Below are positions 30,146 to 41,382 of a stretch of 64,000 nt of DNA, piece by piece. The DNA is taken from the NCBI GenBank assembly GCA_942159475.1, contig OW804094.1, positions 48,976,966 to 49,040,965 of the forward strand. The letters are read 5' to 3'. A program made the translations under genes and the position numbers. The notes below the pieces were generated by a model. That model ran no database searches, had not been told where the DNA came from, and saw only the letters and a program-made list of their open reading frames with translations. Each line of letters starts with the position of its first letter. The stretch's first letter is position 1. The DNA is from Sthenelais limicola (Eukaryota > Annelida > Polychaeta > Phyllodocida > Sigalionidae).

Positions 30146-31093
30146 ATGTTGGGTGATCCAGAATACGATCCAGTTCCACTGACTATTAACAACATTATAG
30201 GCACCATTGGGATAGTTGCGAATATCATCTGTATCATAGTGATTAGATTCTCAAGAAAACCCCAAAAGCTGGCAACCAATACATTCTTGACTTATCTTTT
30301 AGCCATGGACACTGTTTTTCTTTCATTCCAAATATTCAGAGCCTTATTTCCCGACGAAGTGAACGTTTTAGGCATTCGTTCTTTTTGCATCTACACAGCA
30401 TCATTATATTTTGCCTGCCTGAGCAGTTACACACTGGTATTCATCAACATTGAGCTAATAGTTGCTGCATATTGCAAGCCTCAGGATCATGAGCTACTCG
30501 TCAGGATTGTTCCTTTCAGTCTCTTATGTATGTTCATTGGTGGCGTTAGTTGCATACCTCTTCTGATACAGTTTGTATCTTTCCATACTCTATTTAATAT
30601 TAATTTGAGAATTATCGTTGTGTTAGTTATCGAAGTAATTCCGTGTTTGATTGTGATTACCTGCACTGTTGTGATCTTGGTCATGTTCTGGAACAGTCGA
30701 TTTGGAGAAGATGGCTACATGTTGAGGAGGGACATCATGACCGTGGTCCTGAAATCCTTGAGCTTTGTCACACTCGTTCTGCCATATAACATAGCAAGTC
30801 TCACAGAGGGGAACTTTACAGAGGCATGTCGCTCAACATCCATAGCTGTATGCCCACTATTTGCGATGTGGTTGTGCAACTATGGGCTAACATTAGGTTG
30901 TTGTTGGATAGCCTGGGTAGCTAACTACCACATTCCAAGATGGTACAAGACCTGCCGAGGTACCTGGCATGCCTCGATGGTGAATGACAAAGCAGGGGTA
31001 CATAAAGGAAAGACACATACTAAAACAGCCCTACTAGAAGAATCCATCAAGCATGATGAGGCAGTAACAGTAACAGTATTTGTGTTGAATTGA
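30146..31093 (+). CDS. rhodopsin-like (class A) GPCR, orphan
   Basis: A 315-residue single-exon protein from the ATG at 30146; an in-frame ATG at 30065 would add 27 residues but lies almost on the TATA-like element, so I prefer the later start. Seven hydrophobic segments are visible. TM1 has GIVANI (the class A asparagine), TM2 LLAMD (the class A aspartate), a cysteine stands before TM3, and TM6 has FVTLVLPYN (the class A proline). The DRY motif at the end of TM3 is replaced by IELI and NPxxY in TM7 is not recognisable, so signalling may be atypical. The ligand cannot be inferred. The tail is short, with CRGTW and KTHTKT segments. No frameshift or stop is seen, so it looks functional. Lineage-expanded invertebrate receptors often look like this. 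Confidence 0.75.
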   Translation: MLGDPEYDPVPLTINNIIGTIGIVANIICIIVIRFSRKPQKLATNTFLTYLLAMDTVFLSFQIFRALFPDEVNVLGIRSFCIYTASLYFACLSSYTLVFINIELIVAAYCKPQDHELLVRIVPFSLLCMFIGGVSCIPLLIQFVSFHTLFNINLRIIVVLVIEVIPCLIVITCTVVILVMFWNSRFGEDGYMLRRDIMTVVLKSLSFVTLVLPYNIASLTEGNFTEACRSTSIAVCPLFAMWLCNYGLTLGCCWIAWVANYHIPRWYKTCRGTWHASMVNDKAGVHKGKTHTKTALLEESIKHDEAVTVTVFVLN

Positions 31094-31179
31094 CTACAGA
31101 GCACTGCTGAAGCCAGACACCAATAACACAACCAGTGCAGTGGACGGTTGTGATTCTTTTACCCCTCTTATTAAGTAAT

Positions 31180-31340
31180 CCAAATTTCAGGGGTCCTCGG
31201 AAGACCTGTTACATTCACAGAGCCCATTCCTTTTTCGATTCTTTATCTACTTGTACGTTCTCTTATTACTGTTACACTGTATGACACTGATTGTAAATAT
31301 GACATGGAAATACAAATATATTATTATTATTATTGATATT
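31180..31340 (+). repeat. LINE 3' end with (TTA)n tail
   Basis: GGGGTCCTCGGAAGACCTG, ACACTGTATGACACTGATTG and ACATGGAAATACAAATA followed by a TTA-trinucleotide run (31319-31335) form a typical LINE 3' terminus. It begins about 90 bp after the receptor stop codon and may serve as part of its 3' UTR. 31341-31837 shows nothing else. Confidence 0.5.
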
Positions 31341-31837
31341 ATTTCAATGCCTTGGAATCTCATGTCTAATCAGGCATGTTGCTATCTCCTATATTACCAG
31401 CTCTTTCTCTATAGATCTGCATAATATATAGTATATATGCATCTTATAGTCAAGTTCTTATAACTCCACATATCCCCATTGTAGCTATTCTTGATCAAAT
31501 GACCGTCTATATTAGACTGAACCTAAGGTTGTGCTAGCCATGAGATCTGGGTATTGGGGTGAGCATGCCTACCTAATCATCATTTGGAAAACCCAGTCCT
31601 TGTCAGTACAGGAAGTTAAGATATTAAGAAGTTTATACATATCAACATAGTGATGATGCAAAATACTATGTACATTTTATCATACTTCTATCATACATTG
31701 ATTTATTGATTGATGAACTTGTATTAATCAGATGATTAAATCAGCCGGTCTTCTCCCTTAGTATTCTTAGTATTGGGAGGTTTTCAAGCCGTGCTGGACA
31801 GCGTTTACATAATAACTGAGGGAACAAACCAACATTA

Positions 31838-32010
31838 TTGTATTGTATTGTATTGTAATAGTTTTATTTCCATTTCCTATTCTAATACATCATAGAAAAA
31901 GGATCAAAGAGGATACATTATATTATCTTCCAAAACCATTTGTAAACAGCTCTTCCAGGTCACCCTGATTTAAATATTTGATTTATAGTAGGTTTTGTTG
32001 ATATTAAACT
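31838..32010 (-). repeat. LINE 3' end with ATTGT pentamer tail
   Basis: ATTGTATTGTATTGTATTGT at 31840-31859, then TTTTATTTCCATTTCC, then CAGCTCTTCCAGGTCACCC. It is the same order as at 4437-4640, so the same minus-strand LINE family. The coding part is missing. 32011-32344 holds nothing else. Confidence 0.55.
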
Positions 32011-32344
32011 TAGTACAGGCTTTTGTACGCACAGTTGTATGTGCAGTTTGTATGTGCAGTTCTAAAAAAATATTACATGTTACAATACATTATTCTATAT
32101 AATCATAGCAACATTCTTTAAGTATTAACATGCGTTTGAAACTAAACATCTTTTTATTCCTAATTACAGTCATCCAATGACCGTACTACTTGATGTAGCA
32201 ATATAGTAGTATACAGTTACTTCAATATAGCTTCTCTATCTGGAAACTCTGCTGCTAATCTATCCTTTATTAAGTCAACGCCTCTCAAACAAAAAGCGCT
32301 ATCTTCTACATCAAAGAGACGCTTTTTTCTTGGTGTATCATGAA

Positions 32345-32392
32345 ATGTGATGTGTTAAAGAAAAATGAGTCACAAGTCGCAACAATGTTTTT
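32345..32392 (-). mobile_element. MITE-T terminal fragment
   Basis: ATGTGATGTGTTAAAG with AATGAGTCACAAGTCGCAAC is one family terminus. Nothing recognisable follows. Confidence 0.65.
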
Positions 32393-32670
32393 GGACAAAA
32401 TTGTATTCAGGTAAAATAGACAGTTACACTCTCACAAAAATATAATTATAATTGTGATTTTTGTTGTGCCCTGACTTAGTCGATCAATTATTAATAAGCA
32501 GAGAAGATTCAATTCAATATAGAGCCAGATTATATTCAAGCATTTAAATTAGTGAGAATATATTAAAAAATATTAACAGAAAAACGTAATATCACCTAAT
32601 GATATGTTATATACATTACCCAATATTATTATATAAGGTTACATTGAATTATGAATATTATATTAATTAT

Positions 32671-33082
32671 GTAAGGTGACTAGGGCAAGTCTAGTCTACC
32701 TCAGTTAGTTCTTAGAATACTCCATAGGGGGTCATCCTGACCCTCCTACGGGTTCAACCTAACTCTAGAGTACCTGATTGGGCAGCCACTAATTATATCT
32801 CATTGGCTAATTAACTTAAGAAGGCTGACCCAAATAATAATCTCCTTTCTCCTATTGGTTTATACAAGCGACCCCCTGTGGTCAAATACTTGATAAATGT
32901 TTACTATTGGTTATGCAAATGTAATGCATATGATTGGATATTAATTACGCATGCGCACGCATGCGCACTGACATGTAATAGGATATATAAACCCATGGTT
33001 TCCAATAAAATGTTATGTCTAAACAGGACAAACCGCTGCTCTTCTTATTACATCATCTTAGGCTATACTTAGCCTAACCTCT
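32671..33082 (+). mobile_element. solo-LTR-like unit, 412 bp
   Basis: The unit is bounded by a perfect 10-bp direct repeat, TATTAATTAT (32661-32670 and 33083-33092), which looks like a target duplication, although it is AT-rich and may be partly chance. Inside are a complete set of Pol II signals: five ATTGG (inverted CCAAT) boxes, an octamer ATGCAAAT (32913-32920), tandem GCATGCGCAC (32949-32968), TATATAAAC (32984-32992) and AATAAA (33004-33009). That order, promoter then TATA then poly(A) signal, fits a U3-R-U5 layout. There is no internal retroelement sequence, so it would be a solo LTR. Ends are not TG...CA, which leaves some doubt. Confidence 0.5.
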
Positions 33083-33092
33083 TATTAATTAT

Positions 33093-33700
33093 ACACATTC
33101 TCAGGGACTCTAGCTAGCTCTACCATCTACACATATCCCTTGGAGAATAGTAGTTGTATCAAATGGTGGAAAACCTAAACTTTTAAACCTGGCATTGGAT
33201 CCTGTGGTTCATTTGTTATTATCTTACATACACAATATATCGATATATGATATAATATCGACTGGAACAAAAGCAGAGTAAACAATTTGTACAATAAAAA
33301 TCCTAAGTAATGTTTGTTTGTACCCATGGGGAGAAAATAAACGTGCTGTGTGTATAAGGGCAGTAATTCAAGTCTCCTGTTTAGAGACATTGCCTATACC
33401 TATATAACATATGAAATAGAAGAAGTTCGAGCATTATTATTAGCAACAATATCTTTCTAAAATTCTGAGTTAAGCGCATACAGCAGAGGGGCGCTGAGCA
33501 AGGATATATTCTAAGAATCACTATATGTACAGCACAATAGTCAGCACAATACTCAGTATATACAAATTAAAGCAACAAGTACAAGATTCACCTATATATA
33601 ATCGGTTATACATTTATCAAATGCAGCTATATAAACTAAGTAGACATATGCAAGTAAATGCAAGTATACAACTATGTTGATCATGGAGGCATAGCCGAAA
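33093..33700. other. non-coding stretch, nothing recognised
   Basis: No supported open frame, RNA gene or repeat between the LTR-like unit and the next MITE-T. Confidence 0.4.
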
Positions 33701-34016
33701 AAATGATATTTAAAAGTGTTTTATTCACAAGATCTCATTTTTGTAGTGTTTAACGCTGATTGTAGCATGAATACATTTTTCAAATTTCAAGACTGTGTAA
33801 TGAATATATCGATGTATTTCTAAGGTCATCCTTTAGAGTAGTATAGTTATACCTACTTTACTTTTAATTGTCCACCCTCAAATATTGCAGACAGTTTTTT
33901 AAATATCCTACTGTTTACTATCATTAGAATCTGCTTAATACCATCCTTTCAAATATTATGATGTCTCAGAATTCGACTTTTGCGACTTTTGACTCATGTT
34001 GCTGAAACACATCACA
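33701..34016 (+). mobile_element. MITE-T, right-hand 316 bp
   Basis: Retains TTCACAAGATCTCATTTTTG, TTTAACGCTGATTGTAGCAT, CTACTTTACTTTTAATTG and the right terminus TTTTGCGACTTTTGACTCAT with GAAACACATCACA. Only the left terminus is missing, so it is a good template for the family interior. Confidence 0.75.
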
Positions 34017-35162
34017 ACTAGTCTCCCCTCTAGCATTGATCTAGACCCTGGCAAATTCCTCGTAGCATCTTGGTAAAACATGACCAGACATTACGAGGTG
34101 CTACGAGGTCTTTAAGACACGATCTTATCGTGTATAGTGCAATGGACCATGTAATAGAGATATTTTACTCATTTGGAAAACTTAACCAAGGACGCTTGCC
34201 TTCAGGTTGGACATATTACATATGGTTTAAAGTTTATGGCATGAATCGGGTACATCCTCTGGAATTGAGCCATATTTTTATCAGCACCCGAGTTTTACCA
34301 TATGGAACCATATGGAATCATTAATATCCATTACTTGTAAGAGTAAAAAAAAGTCGCTATTACTTTACAAGAATTTCCATTTGTTATTATGTAAATCAAT
34401 CTATTTATTATGTACCTCAAAATGTTTTTAAGAAGACACTTCACTCTGGTTGCTGTGCTACAGACATGATTGTAGTCTTGTATTGTTGAAATGCTACCTC
34501 CCCCGCGTGGTTGTTAAATGCCTGTCTAGACTTGTTAATAGGCTCAATAACTGAGGAATAAGAGCTTGCTCTCTGTCTCTCTGTTTTGATATCAGGCGAT
34601 ATTAGGGGATTTGCATAGACATTTTGAATATAAATTCGTATTATGGAATTATGGGACTAATGTTATTGTCTAAAATCTATAGAAAACATGCCATTTTCAG
34701 CATGGACTATCTATGCAGTAATGTCAATATCCATACACATGTACTTTTTGTATTCACTTACAGGCCAAAACATTTAACATCGACAAAAGTTCAAGTGTAA
34801 AAACATATTGTCCTCCATGGACGTACTTCGTACGTTGCCTACAGAAAACATATCTCAGAAGGAGACTTACGGACATAGCGTAAAACACATATAAACATCA
34901 TTATTAAGAAACAAAATTATCACATACGTGAAGCAATAAATCTTTCCCTGAGCATGAATACAGCAAATTCTTCATTTCCCACAATTAGACTTATCTACGC
35001 GAAATATCCAAGAAAAACTTTTGCTAAACCATAGGAGTTACCAAGAAACAATATAGAGCCTTTCACTATACATCACGTTAGATACATAGGTATAAGACGG
35101 AGAGAAAGAGACAATTCAATCAAAAGCTACTCATAACAAGATTTTGTATCTTAATATTCTAA
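34017..35162. other. non-coding stretch, nothing recognised
   Basis: An 84-codon open frame at 34070 has no recognisable features. 35000-35162 may include the 3' UTR of the minus-strand LINE that follows. Confidence 0.4.
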
Positions 35163-36130
35163 TTTAAAAATTTTCAAAACGCAACTTCCATTCCTGTTTT
35201 AAAACATTTACAAACTTCTCTCTATCTTCCTCCAATCTTAACATAGGGGAGACTGTTCCATAGGCGTCTGCCCTTTAGGAAAACACTGCCACTGTACCTT
35301 TCACTTCGAGCTTTTACAATTTTTAGCATATTTATTTCCCTGTTTCTAATTCTACATTGGAGAGGTCTTTGCCGTAAGCTAGTCTGAGGCTTTTGTTCCA
35401 AATCTTTTGTATCTTTTTTCTTAGGTTTGATCCTATATTTAGTTGAAGAAAATTTCCAAATTCGAGAATTGGGAGATTATACGTTTACACCAAAAGGCCA
35501 TGAATATTTTCGTTCATAAATTTCCGCCTTCTTCTAACCTCTGCAAGTTTCCAGGTAGCTGTTCTGACCTGCTTTTCAATCTGGTCCTTAAAGGATAAAC
35601 TCTCATAGATGGTAACACCGAGATATTTAAAAGTTTTTACTCTTTCAATTTCAGTTCCTGACATGACCAAGGGATTGAAATAGTTTACTCCCTCTTTCCA
35701 AAAAGCTGGTACTTTGTTTTCTTGACGTTTATTTTTAGATAATTCTTATCACACCACTCTTCGTATAAAACAATGCAGAATTTGCCTTTTGATGTAATGT
35801 GTCAGAGTCGAGCCTCTCCATCAAAATGGCAGAATCATCAGCATAAAGAATTAGCTTTCCAGGAAAATTGCAGGTCATCATGTCGTTTATGAAGATGGAG
35901 AACAGAAGATGTCCTAACAATGAGCCCTGAGGTACCCCACTGTCCACAGTCTCAATCCTACTCTCCTTTCTGCCAGGAAATTCTCCAAAACTTTCATTAA
36001 AAAAGGTCCCAGACCCATTTTTCTCAATTTATGTAATAATAAGTTGTGATTCACAGAATTGAACGCCTTTGATACATCAAAATATGCGGCAGCTACAGCT
36101 TTTCCCTCGTCAACATTTCTAAAAACATAT
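35163..36130 (-). pseudogene. LINE reverse-transcriptase fragment, jockey superfamily
   Basis: On the minus strand and across several frames one reads YFDVSKAFNSVNHN, then SGVPQGSLLG, INDM, LILYADDSAI (the catalytic YADD), VKTFKYLGV, and a C-terminal RRLWNSLP-like block ending near 35163. This is the RT to C-terminal part of a jockey/CR1-type LINE. The upstream endonuclease is missing and frameshifts separate the parts, so it is dead. The LINE at 37500-38520, on the other strand, is a related element. Confidence 0.75.
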
Positions 36131-36289
36131 TCCAGAGTTACAAATATACTATAACATGGGATTTTCCATTATATTAACAATAGTCAGTACAAAATAGGAA
36201 TTTCTCACTTGCTCATATAGCGTTGTCAGTGGGAGAACTAACTTTTAGTCCTTCTGCCCGTCCTTCTGTCATTTACCCTGCTGACATTT

Positions 36290-36385
36290 CGCTCCTCTCC
36301 TCCTGCCCCTCCTCCTCCACCTCCTCCTCCACCCCCTCCACCCCCTCCACCCCCTCCTCCACCTCCTCCACCTCTTCCACCTTCC
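36290..36385. repeat. CCT/CCA-rich tract
   Basis: About 95 bp of CTCCTCCACC-type repeats. The other strand is a run of GGA/GGT triplets with quadruplex potential; the glycine-rich open frame there is compositional. Confidence 0.85.
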
Positions 36386-36728
36386 CCACCGTCGGTAACA
36401 GACATGCGCAGGGACATATGCAAATCCCCTTTTGAGATCACTGCATGCTGAAAGATGTATCACCCAGCTTTGGTATGAGCACAACATGTAACTGCGTTCT
36501 TATGCGGGAGAACCAAAGCGTGAATCTGACAGTTCTTTACTTCTGACAGTTCTTTATTACTCAGCTTCAACCAACTACATTTATGAAATGATTTTGGATT
36601 CGGAAAGGGGAGAGTTGAATCTATAAGATGTGTAAGATGTGTACATTTTTAGTTCACCGTTTCCGACCTTATTTCTGATTTTTCTATCATTATTCCATTA
36701 TTTAGGTAGCAGCTGTGTAGTAAAAGTT

Positions 36729-36887
36729 AAACCACAGCTCGGAGGTGGTATATGAATGTGTTTTCCTCATAGGTGCTTGACAAATCTTTGACCTGGCCTT
36801 GACACACTCGCTATCACTTGTGTGCCAAAGGCAGATCTTTCTCGCACCTATGAGGAAAACGTGTTCCTACCACCTCCTCATGTGGTT
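36729..36887. mobile_element. 159-bp foldback hairpin
   Basis: AACCACA and GGAGGTGGTA (36729-36750) with GTTTTCCTCATAGGTGC are mirrored by GCACCTATGAGGAAAAC, TACCACCTCC and TGTGGTT ending at 36887. The arms are about 65-70 bp with mismatches and the loop is short. 36388-36728 and 36888-37177 hold nothing else clear. Confidence 0.65.
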
Positions 36888-37177
36888 CTATCCTAGCGCC
36901 AATTATCAAATCAGATAGTATAGAATTCATCCCAGAGCATGGTACCAAAGTCATCTAAATATTAATCATCGAAATTGAGATTATTGTAATGAAATGATTT
37001 GAAATTTAATTACGGAATTGGAAATATTATATTGGAACCTTGGAGGATTCATAAGGCCATGTTTCATAATCTTAGGCTAGACAAGCTAGAGGTTAGGGCC
37101 TTCATAACCTGAGTTCGCTACTGAATTGGTGAATTATTCTCTGAGTTATAACCACTCAAACATTTGGGCTAAAAATA

Positions 37178-37350
37178 TATGCAACTACTTTTGCACACAC
37201 TCCTTTTTTCAGAAACGGGCAATTTCCCCCCATTATTATCAAAACTTTTCAGTTTGTGCATATTTCTTTTTTCAAAATATGGACCCTATTACGGATTTTT
37301 TTTGGGAAAAAATTCCCTATTCCTATTTCATGATAGTTAGTGACTGAAAA
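37178..37350 (+). repeat. 173-bp direct repeat, left copy
   Basis: Matches 38998-39170 in order and orientation: TGCAACTACTTTTGCACACA, CAGAAA, CAAAATATG, TATTAC, TATTTCATGATAGTTAGTG and ACTGAAAA. The two copies flank the LINE at 37500-38915. Confidence 0.5.
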
Positions 37351-37499
37351 ACTGTAGATTATCTGAAATATCATTTTTACAGAGGTTACCAATTTCCTTT
37401 TATCTCCATTCACTAAATATTGAATTGATTATTGTAATTCCTCATGGCCCAGAGCCTAAAAGACATTATCCGTTCAACCTTTCTTCTTTATGAACAGTC

Positions 37500-38520
37500 A
37501 ATATGGCTTTAAAGCTAACAGGTCGACTCTAGTTGCAGCTCGATCATGAGCATTTACAGTTCATTTATCATAATTTAGAGTTAAATAGGAAATGCCTTTC
37601 AATTTATTAACTGGTGCCATGCTGCGTTCCTCAGGGCAGTATATTGGGGCCATTAATATTTATAATATTTCGTAATGACCTGGGAAATATGGAATTTAAT
37701 GGGAAATTAGTGCTCTATGCGGATGATGCTGTGGTAACTGTAGCATCAGACAATCTTGTCGACCTCAGAGAGAAAAGGCAAACAGCCATTGATAAGTATA
37801 ATGAATGGTGTGTTAACAACGGTTTAGAGTTAGATAAAAAGAAAACTAAATACCAGCTGTTTCCAAAAGGAAGCAATAGTATGAACAATGATTTAATGCT
37901 TGAGTGTGATGATAATAGAATATGTTGATCTTTTATCTTCAAGTATCTCGGTGTATTTATTGATGACAGGCTGTTGTTGGCACACCATGCATGCCAGCAC
38001 ACTATATAATAAAGCAGTGTGGTCACTTGCAGATATTACAAAAAGAAGATACTATATGACAAGTAACATTGTCTGGCTGGTCTGTAAATTTTATGTGATT
38101 CCTATGTTAGAATACACAAGTCTGTTGTTCATGCATACTAATCTGACCATATTATCCAAAATGCAAAAGTTATGTTATAGGGTGTTGCGAATGTGCTTTG
38201 GAGTTAATTTCACAAGGAAAGAATTGTTGATCAAGGGAAAACTATCCCCACTAAAATATAGAACTCAGATAGTCATGTTAAAAAATCTGTATAATAAAAA
38301 AGATAGCTATGAAGAGCATATATAGCCAATGAAGTAGTTCTGAGAAACAATCAGGGGTTGAGGTATAAACTCGTTTTTTTTTTCAAGAATCGATAGTGTA
38401 ATAATCTGGACAGAAATACTAGAGAGTGTGTGGATAAAAAGGAATTTGTAAGAGGGATAAAGACAATGTATCAAGAGAAGTTTCTAGCATTGGGCGACCA
38501 AGTACGATTATGAGTATGTA
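37500..38520 (+). pseudogene. LINE reverse-transcriptase fragment with internal deletion
   Basis: YGFKANRSTLVAA (37501-37545) is the start of an RT palm. A deletion follows, then CCVPQGSILGPL, LVLYADDAVV (catalytic YADD), KKTKYQLF, FKYLGVFIDD and a C-terminal thumb/linker region to about 38520, across at least three frames with stops. The family is the same jockey type as at 35163-36130. It is non-functional. The 3' UTR runs to an A-rich tail at about 38896-38917. Confidence 0.75.
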
Positions 38521-38954
38521 TGATAGCAGTTTGTTTGCCTTTAATGATTTAATGACTTTAATGACTGTTTTTATTCATTTTTAATAATTTTTCCTATGCA
38601 ACATACAGTCCTTGTAAGGGCTTGACGATCAGGGTACTTAACTGTCTATCTGAAAGATATTTGTGACATTTGTTGAATTTAAAAGTCTGTGTCAGTATTT
38701 TGGTATGTAATTTGAATTAATTAACATGAGAGAACAAATAAGTGTAGTTAGTATTTACATGTTTGGTATATATCTATGAGTAGTTAGTAGTTGTGAATTA
38801 GATTTAAACTTATACGACAGAAGGCAACACAGTAATGTATCAACATTGTTTGATGTGTGTCTTTGATATATGTAAAATGATGGCCATAATAGTAATAAAA
38901 AAAGAATAAAAAAAATATCATTCCTGCATACCTATTGTATAGTATCATAACAAG

Positions 38955-39170
38955 GGCCTAGACAAATGTGCGAAGTGGTAGCACAAATTGTAAAAATCTG
39001 TGCAACCACTTCGCACAAACCTTGTTATCAGAAAGAAACCATGTTTCCATCTACCATCAAAAGGTTAGAGTTGGTTCATCTTTTCTTCTCAAAATATGAA
39101 ACTTATTACTGATTATTGTGCATAAAGTATGTTCCTACTGCTATTTTATGATAGTTGGGGACTGAAAAGG
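38955..39170 (+). repeat. hairpin motif and right copy of the 173-bp repeat
   Basis: TGTGCGAAGTGG (38969-38980) and CCACTTCGCACA (39005-39016) form a hairpin within AACAAGG...CCTTGTT. From 38998 the sequence repeats 37178-37350. Related TGTGCGAA-type motifs lie at about 40232 and 40432. Confidence 0.55.
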
Positions 39171-39183
39171 AAAACACTGTACT

Positions 39184-39745
39184 CCAAGTAACAATGTACC
39201 CACCTGTAACACTGTACCCACCTGTTACTCTGTACCCGACTTTTACACTGTACCTGCCTGTAACACTGTACCCTTCCTGTAACTCTGTACCTACCTGTAA
39301 CAATTTACCCACCTATAACACTGTATCCACCTGTTACACAGGACCAGCCTGTAACACTGTACCCATCTGTAACACTGTACCCATCTGTTACACTGTACCC
39401 AGCCTGTAACACTGTACCCACTTGTTACACAGTACCAGCCTGTAACCACTGTACCCGCCTGTAACACTGTAGCTTGTAACACTGTACTGTAGCTTGTAAC
39501 ACTGTACCAAGCTTGTAGCACTGTACCCAGCCTGTAAAAGTGTATCCAGCCTGTAACACTGTACTCAGTCCGTAACACTGTGCCCACCTGTAATACAGTA
39601 CCCAGCCTGTAACACTGTACCCAGTTTGTAAAGGTGATTCCGGCCTGTAACACTGCTTCCATCCGTAACACTGTACCCATCCATTCACTCTATACCCCCT
39701 GTAACAATGTAACCAGTTTGTAACACTGTACCCACCTGTAACTAT
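39184..39745. repeat. minisatellite of about 17-bp units
   Basis: About thirty units of CTGTAACACTGTACCCA with small variations (TTACAC, AGCCTG). The unit length differs from a multiple of three, so the long open frames across it, such as 39680-39291 on the minus strand, are artefacts. A second, shorter array with AGTACTCATGGTCAACCAC follows at 39745-39836. Confidence 0.9.
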
Positions 39746-39839
39746 AGTACTCATGGTCAACCACAATTATATAAGTACTCGTGACCAATTACTTTAGTAC
39801 TCATGATCAACCACGTAGTACTCATGGCAAACCACGTTT

Positions 39840-41042
39840 TGACTATAGCATTAACCTATAGGCATCAGTATAATGTCATAGACTAATTATAAGAATGCAA
39901 ATAAAGATAAAATTAAATCATTTAGTGGCTTATTTATAATATATTGCACAATCTGCTTGCAATTCAGCATTATTTTGTGCAGTAGGAATCAACGACATTT
40001 TTGGTTTCATGCAAGAACCAAATATATGTCTCTATTGATTTAATTTGATTAGATTTATGATCACTTTTCCTGAATCCAACAATTGCACATACATGTATGT
40101 ATGCATAATCATATATTAGCAGTTGGAGTCTACTAATTTATGGTCTTTTGGAGGGAGTAAAGACATAGCTTATGATACTGGAAATACGTAATATCTATTA
40201 AGTATGTACACAAACCCCTCAGGGAATACTCTGTGCGAATTGGTTGCACCACAAATTAGCCACACATCTTTTTAGACAGTGAATCACTCATAACCTTTTT
40301 CATAATGCATTATTATATTTTCCCTTTATACCTCGTTGGAAAGGGTGTTGATTACTCATTCTAATGAGATATAGTATACTCCAGTAGATTATTATCTTGG
40401 CATAAATATGAACCCTTGTAAAATGTGCGAAGAGGTTGCACATCTATTTTTGCCATTCATAGGAGGCCTGTGGAAAATTTATATTTGGTCATATAATTAG
40501 TCATTAATTAGTCATAATAATAGATTTATTTTATCATTATAGGGTAGGGTAAGACATTTCTGGCCAAAATAACATTATTTTGGGGGATCATTTCTAAAAT
40601 ACTGACATTAGATACATAAAAGTATATATGGCATGAATTGTCATTCTCTGGCCGATGCATCCGTATGTAGATTGCCTCTATTTTTAAAACTCACGCACTT
40701 ATAGCATGCTAAACATGTAAAATGGGAAATTTTCCCATTTCGTGAGAATTGATACACATGTATATTTCAATTTCTAATGATTTTAATAAAGGATTCACAT
40801 TCAATGAATCACCTTTTCTATGCCACTTTACATTCCTGGAGTGCACCCCCGCAAACTCCCCAGGCTGACAGGAAGCGTATGTACATTACTGCCCACCCCT
40901 GTGTCATTCTGACTCCAAATGATGACTCTTTAATCTATCTGTCAGGTTCTGCCAACATTACCTTCATCCTGTCTCATCACTTCAATGGTATCTTATGCTA
41001 CATTGGGCACTTTATTCTGAAACCCAAGTCCCATGTTGCTTA
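39840..41042. other. non-coding stretch with an isolated TIR-like end
   Basis: At 40732-40757 TTTCCCATTTCGTGAGAATT resembles the inverse of the 57139 element terminus (ATTCTCATGAAATGG). TGTGCGAA-type motifs lie at 40232 and 40432. An open frame at 40777-41178 has no recognisable domain. Confidence 0.4.
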
Positions 41043-41078
41043 TTGGACGCCTACTGCGTTAATGGCTTTCCCGGCCAT
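41043..41078 (+). repeat. short repeat shared with 52240-52275
   Basis: ATTGGACGCCTACTGCG and TAATGGCTTTCC occur with few changes at both places, outside the nested LINE/Ngaro block. 41079-41240 is a TA/CATG-rich microsatellite region. Confidence 0.55.
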
Positions 41079-41382
41079 ATATTACATATATAATATGTAT
41101 ACATGTATATATGTACATATACACACATGCATGCATACATGTATAAGTACATGCATACATGTATACATATGTGCATAGACACATATAGCATACATGTACA
41201 TATTGTATGGAGATATGTAATTGTATTATACATGTATACATAATAATTGATAGCTAAATTCATAACTAAATGAGTGGAGAGTTTGGTGAAAATAAAGAAA
41301 CGAAATATGGCTAGATACTAAATGAAGTATTCGAGTCCAAGTTCAAAATTCGTTTTATAACTCAAACTCATATTTCCTTCAA

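Noticed and set aside
36238..36487. Glycine-rich open frame on the minus strand
   Set aside because: It is the translation of a CCT/CCA repeat.
39106..39766. Long open frames in the 39-kb region reading repeated YSVTGW-like units
   Set aside because: They are translations of a 17-bp minisatellite; the repeat protein is an artefact.
40777..41178. 133-codon plus-strand open frame
   Set aside because: No domain is recognised and the end runs into a microsatellite; it could be chance.
41051..41263. Open frames rich in Tyr, Met and Cys on the minus strand
   Set aside because: They translate a TA/CATG microsatellite region.
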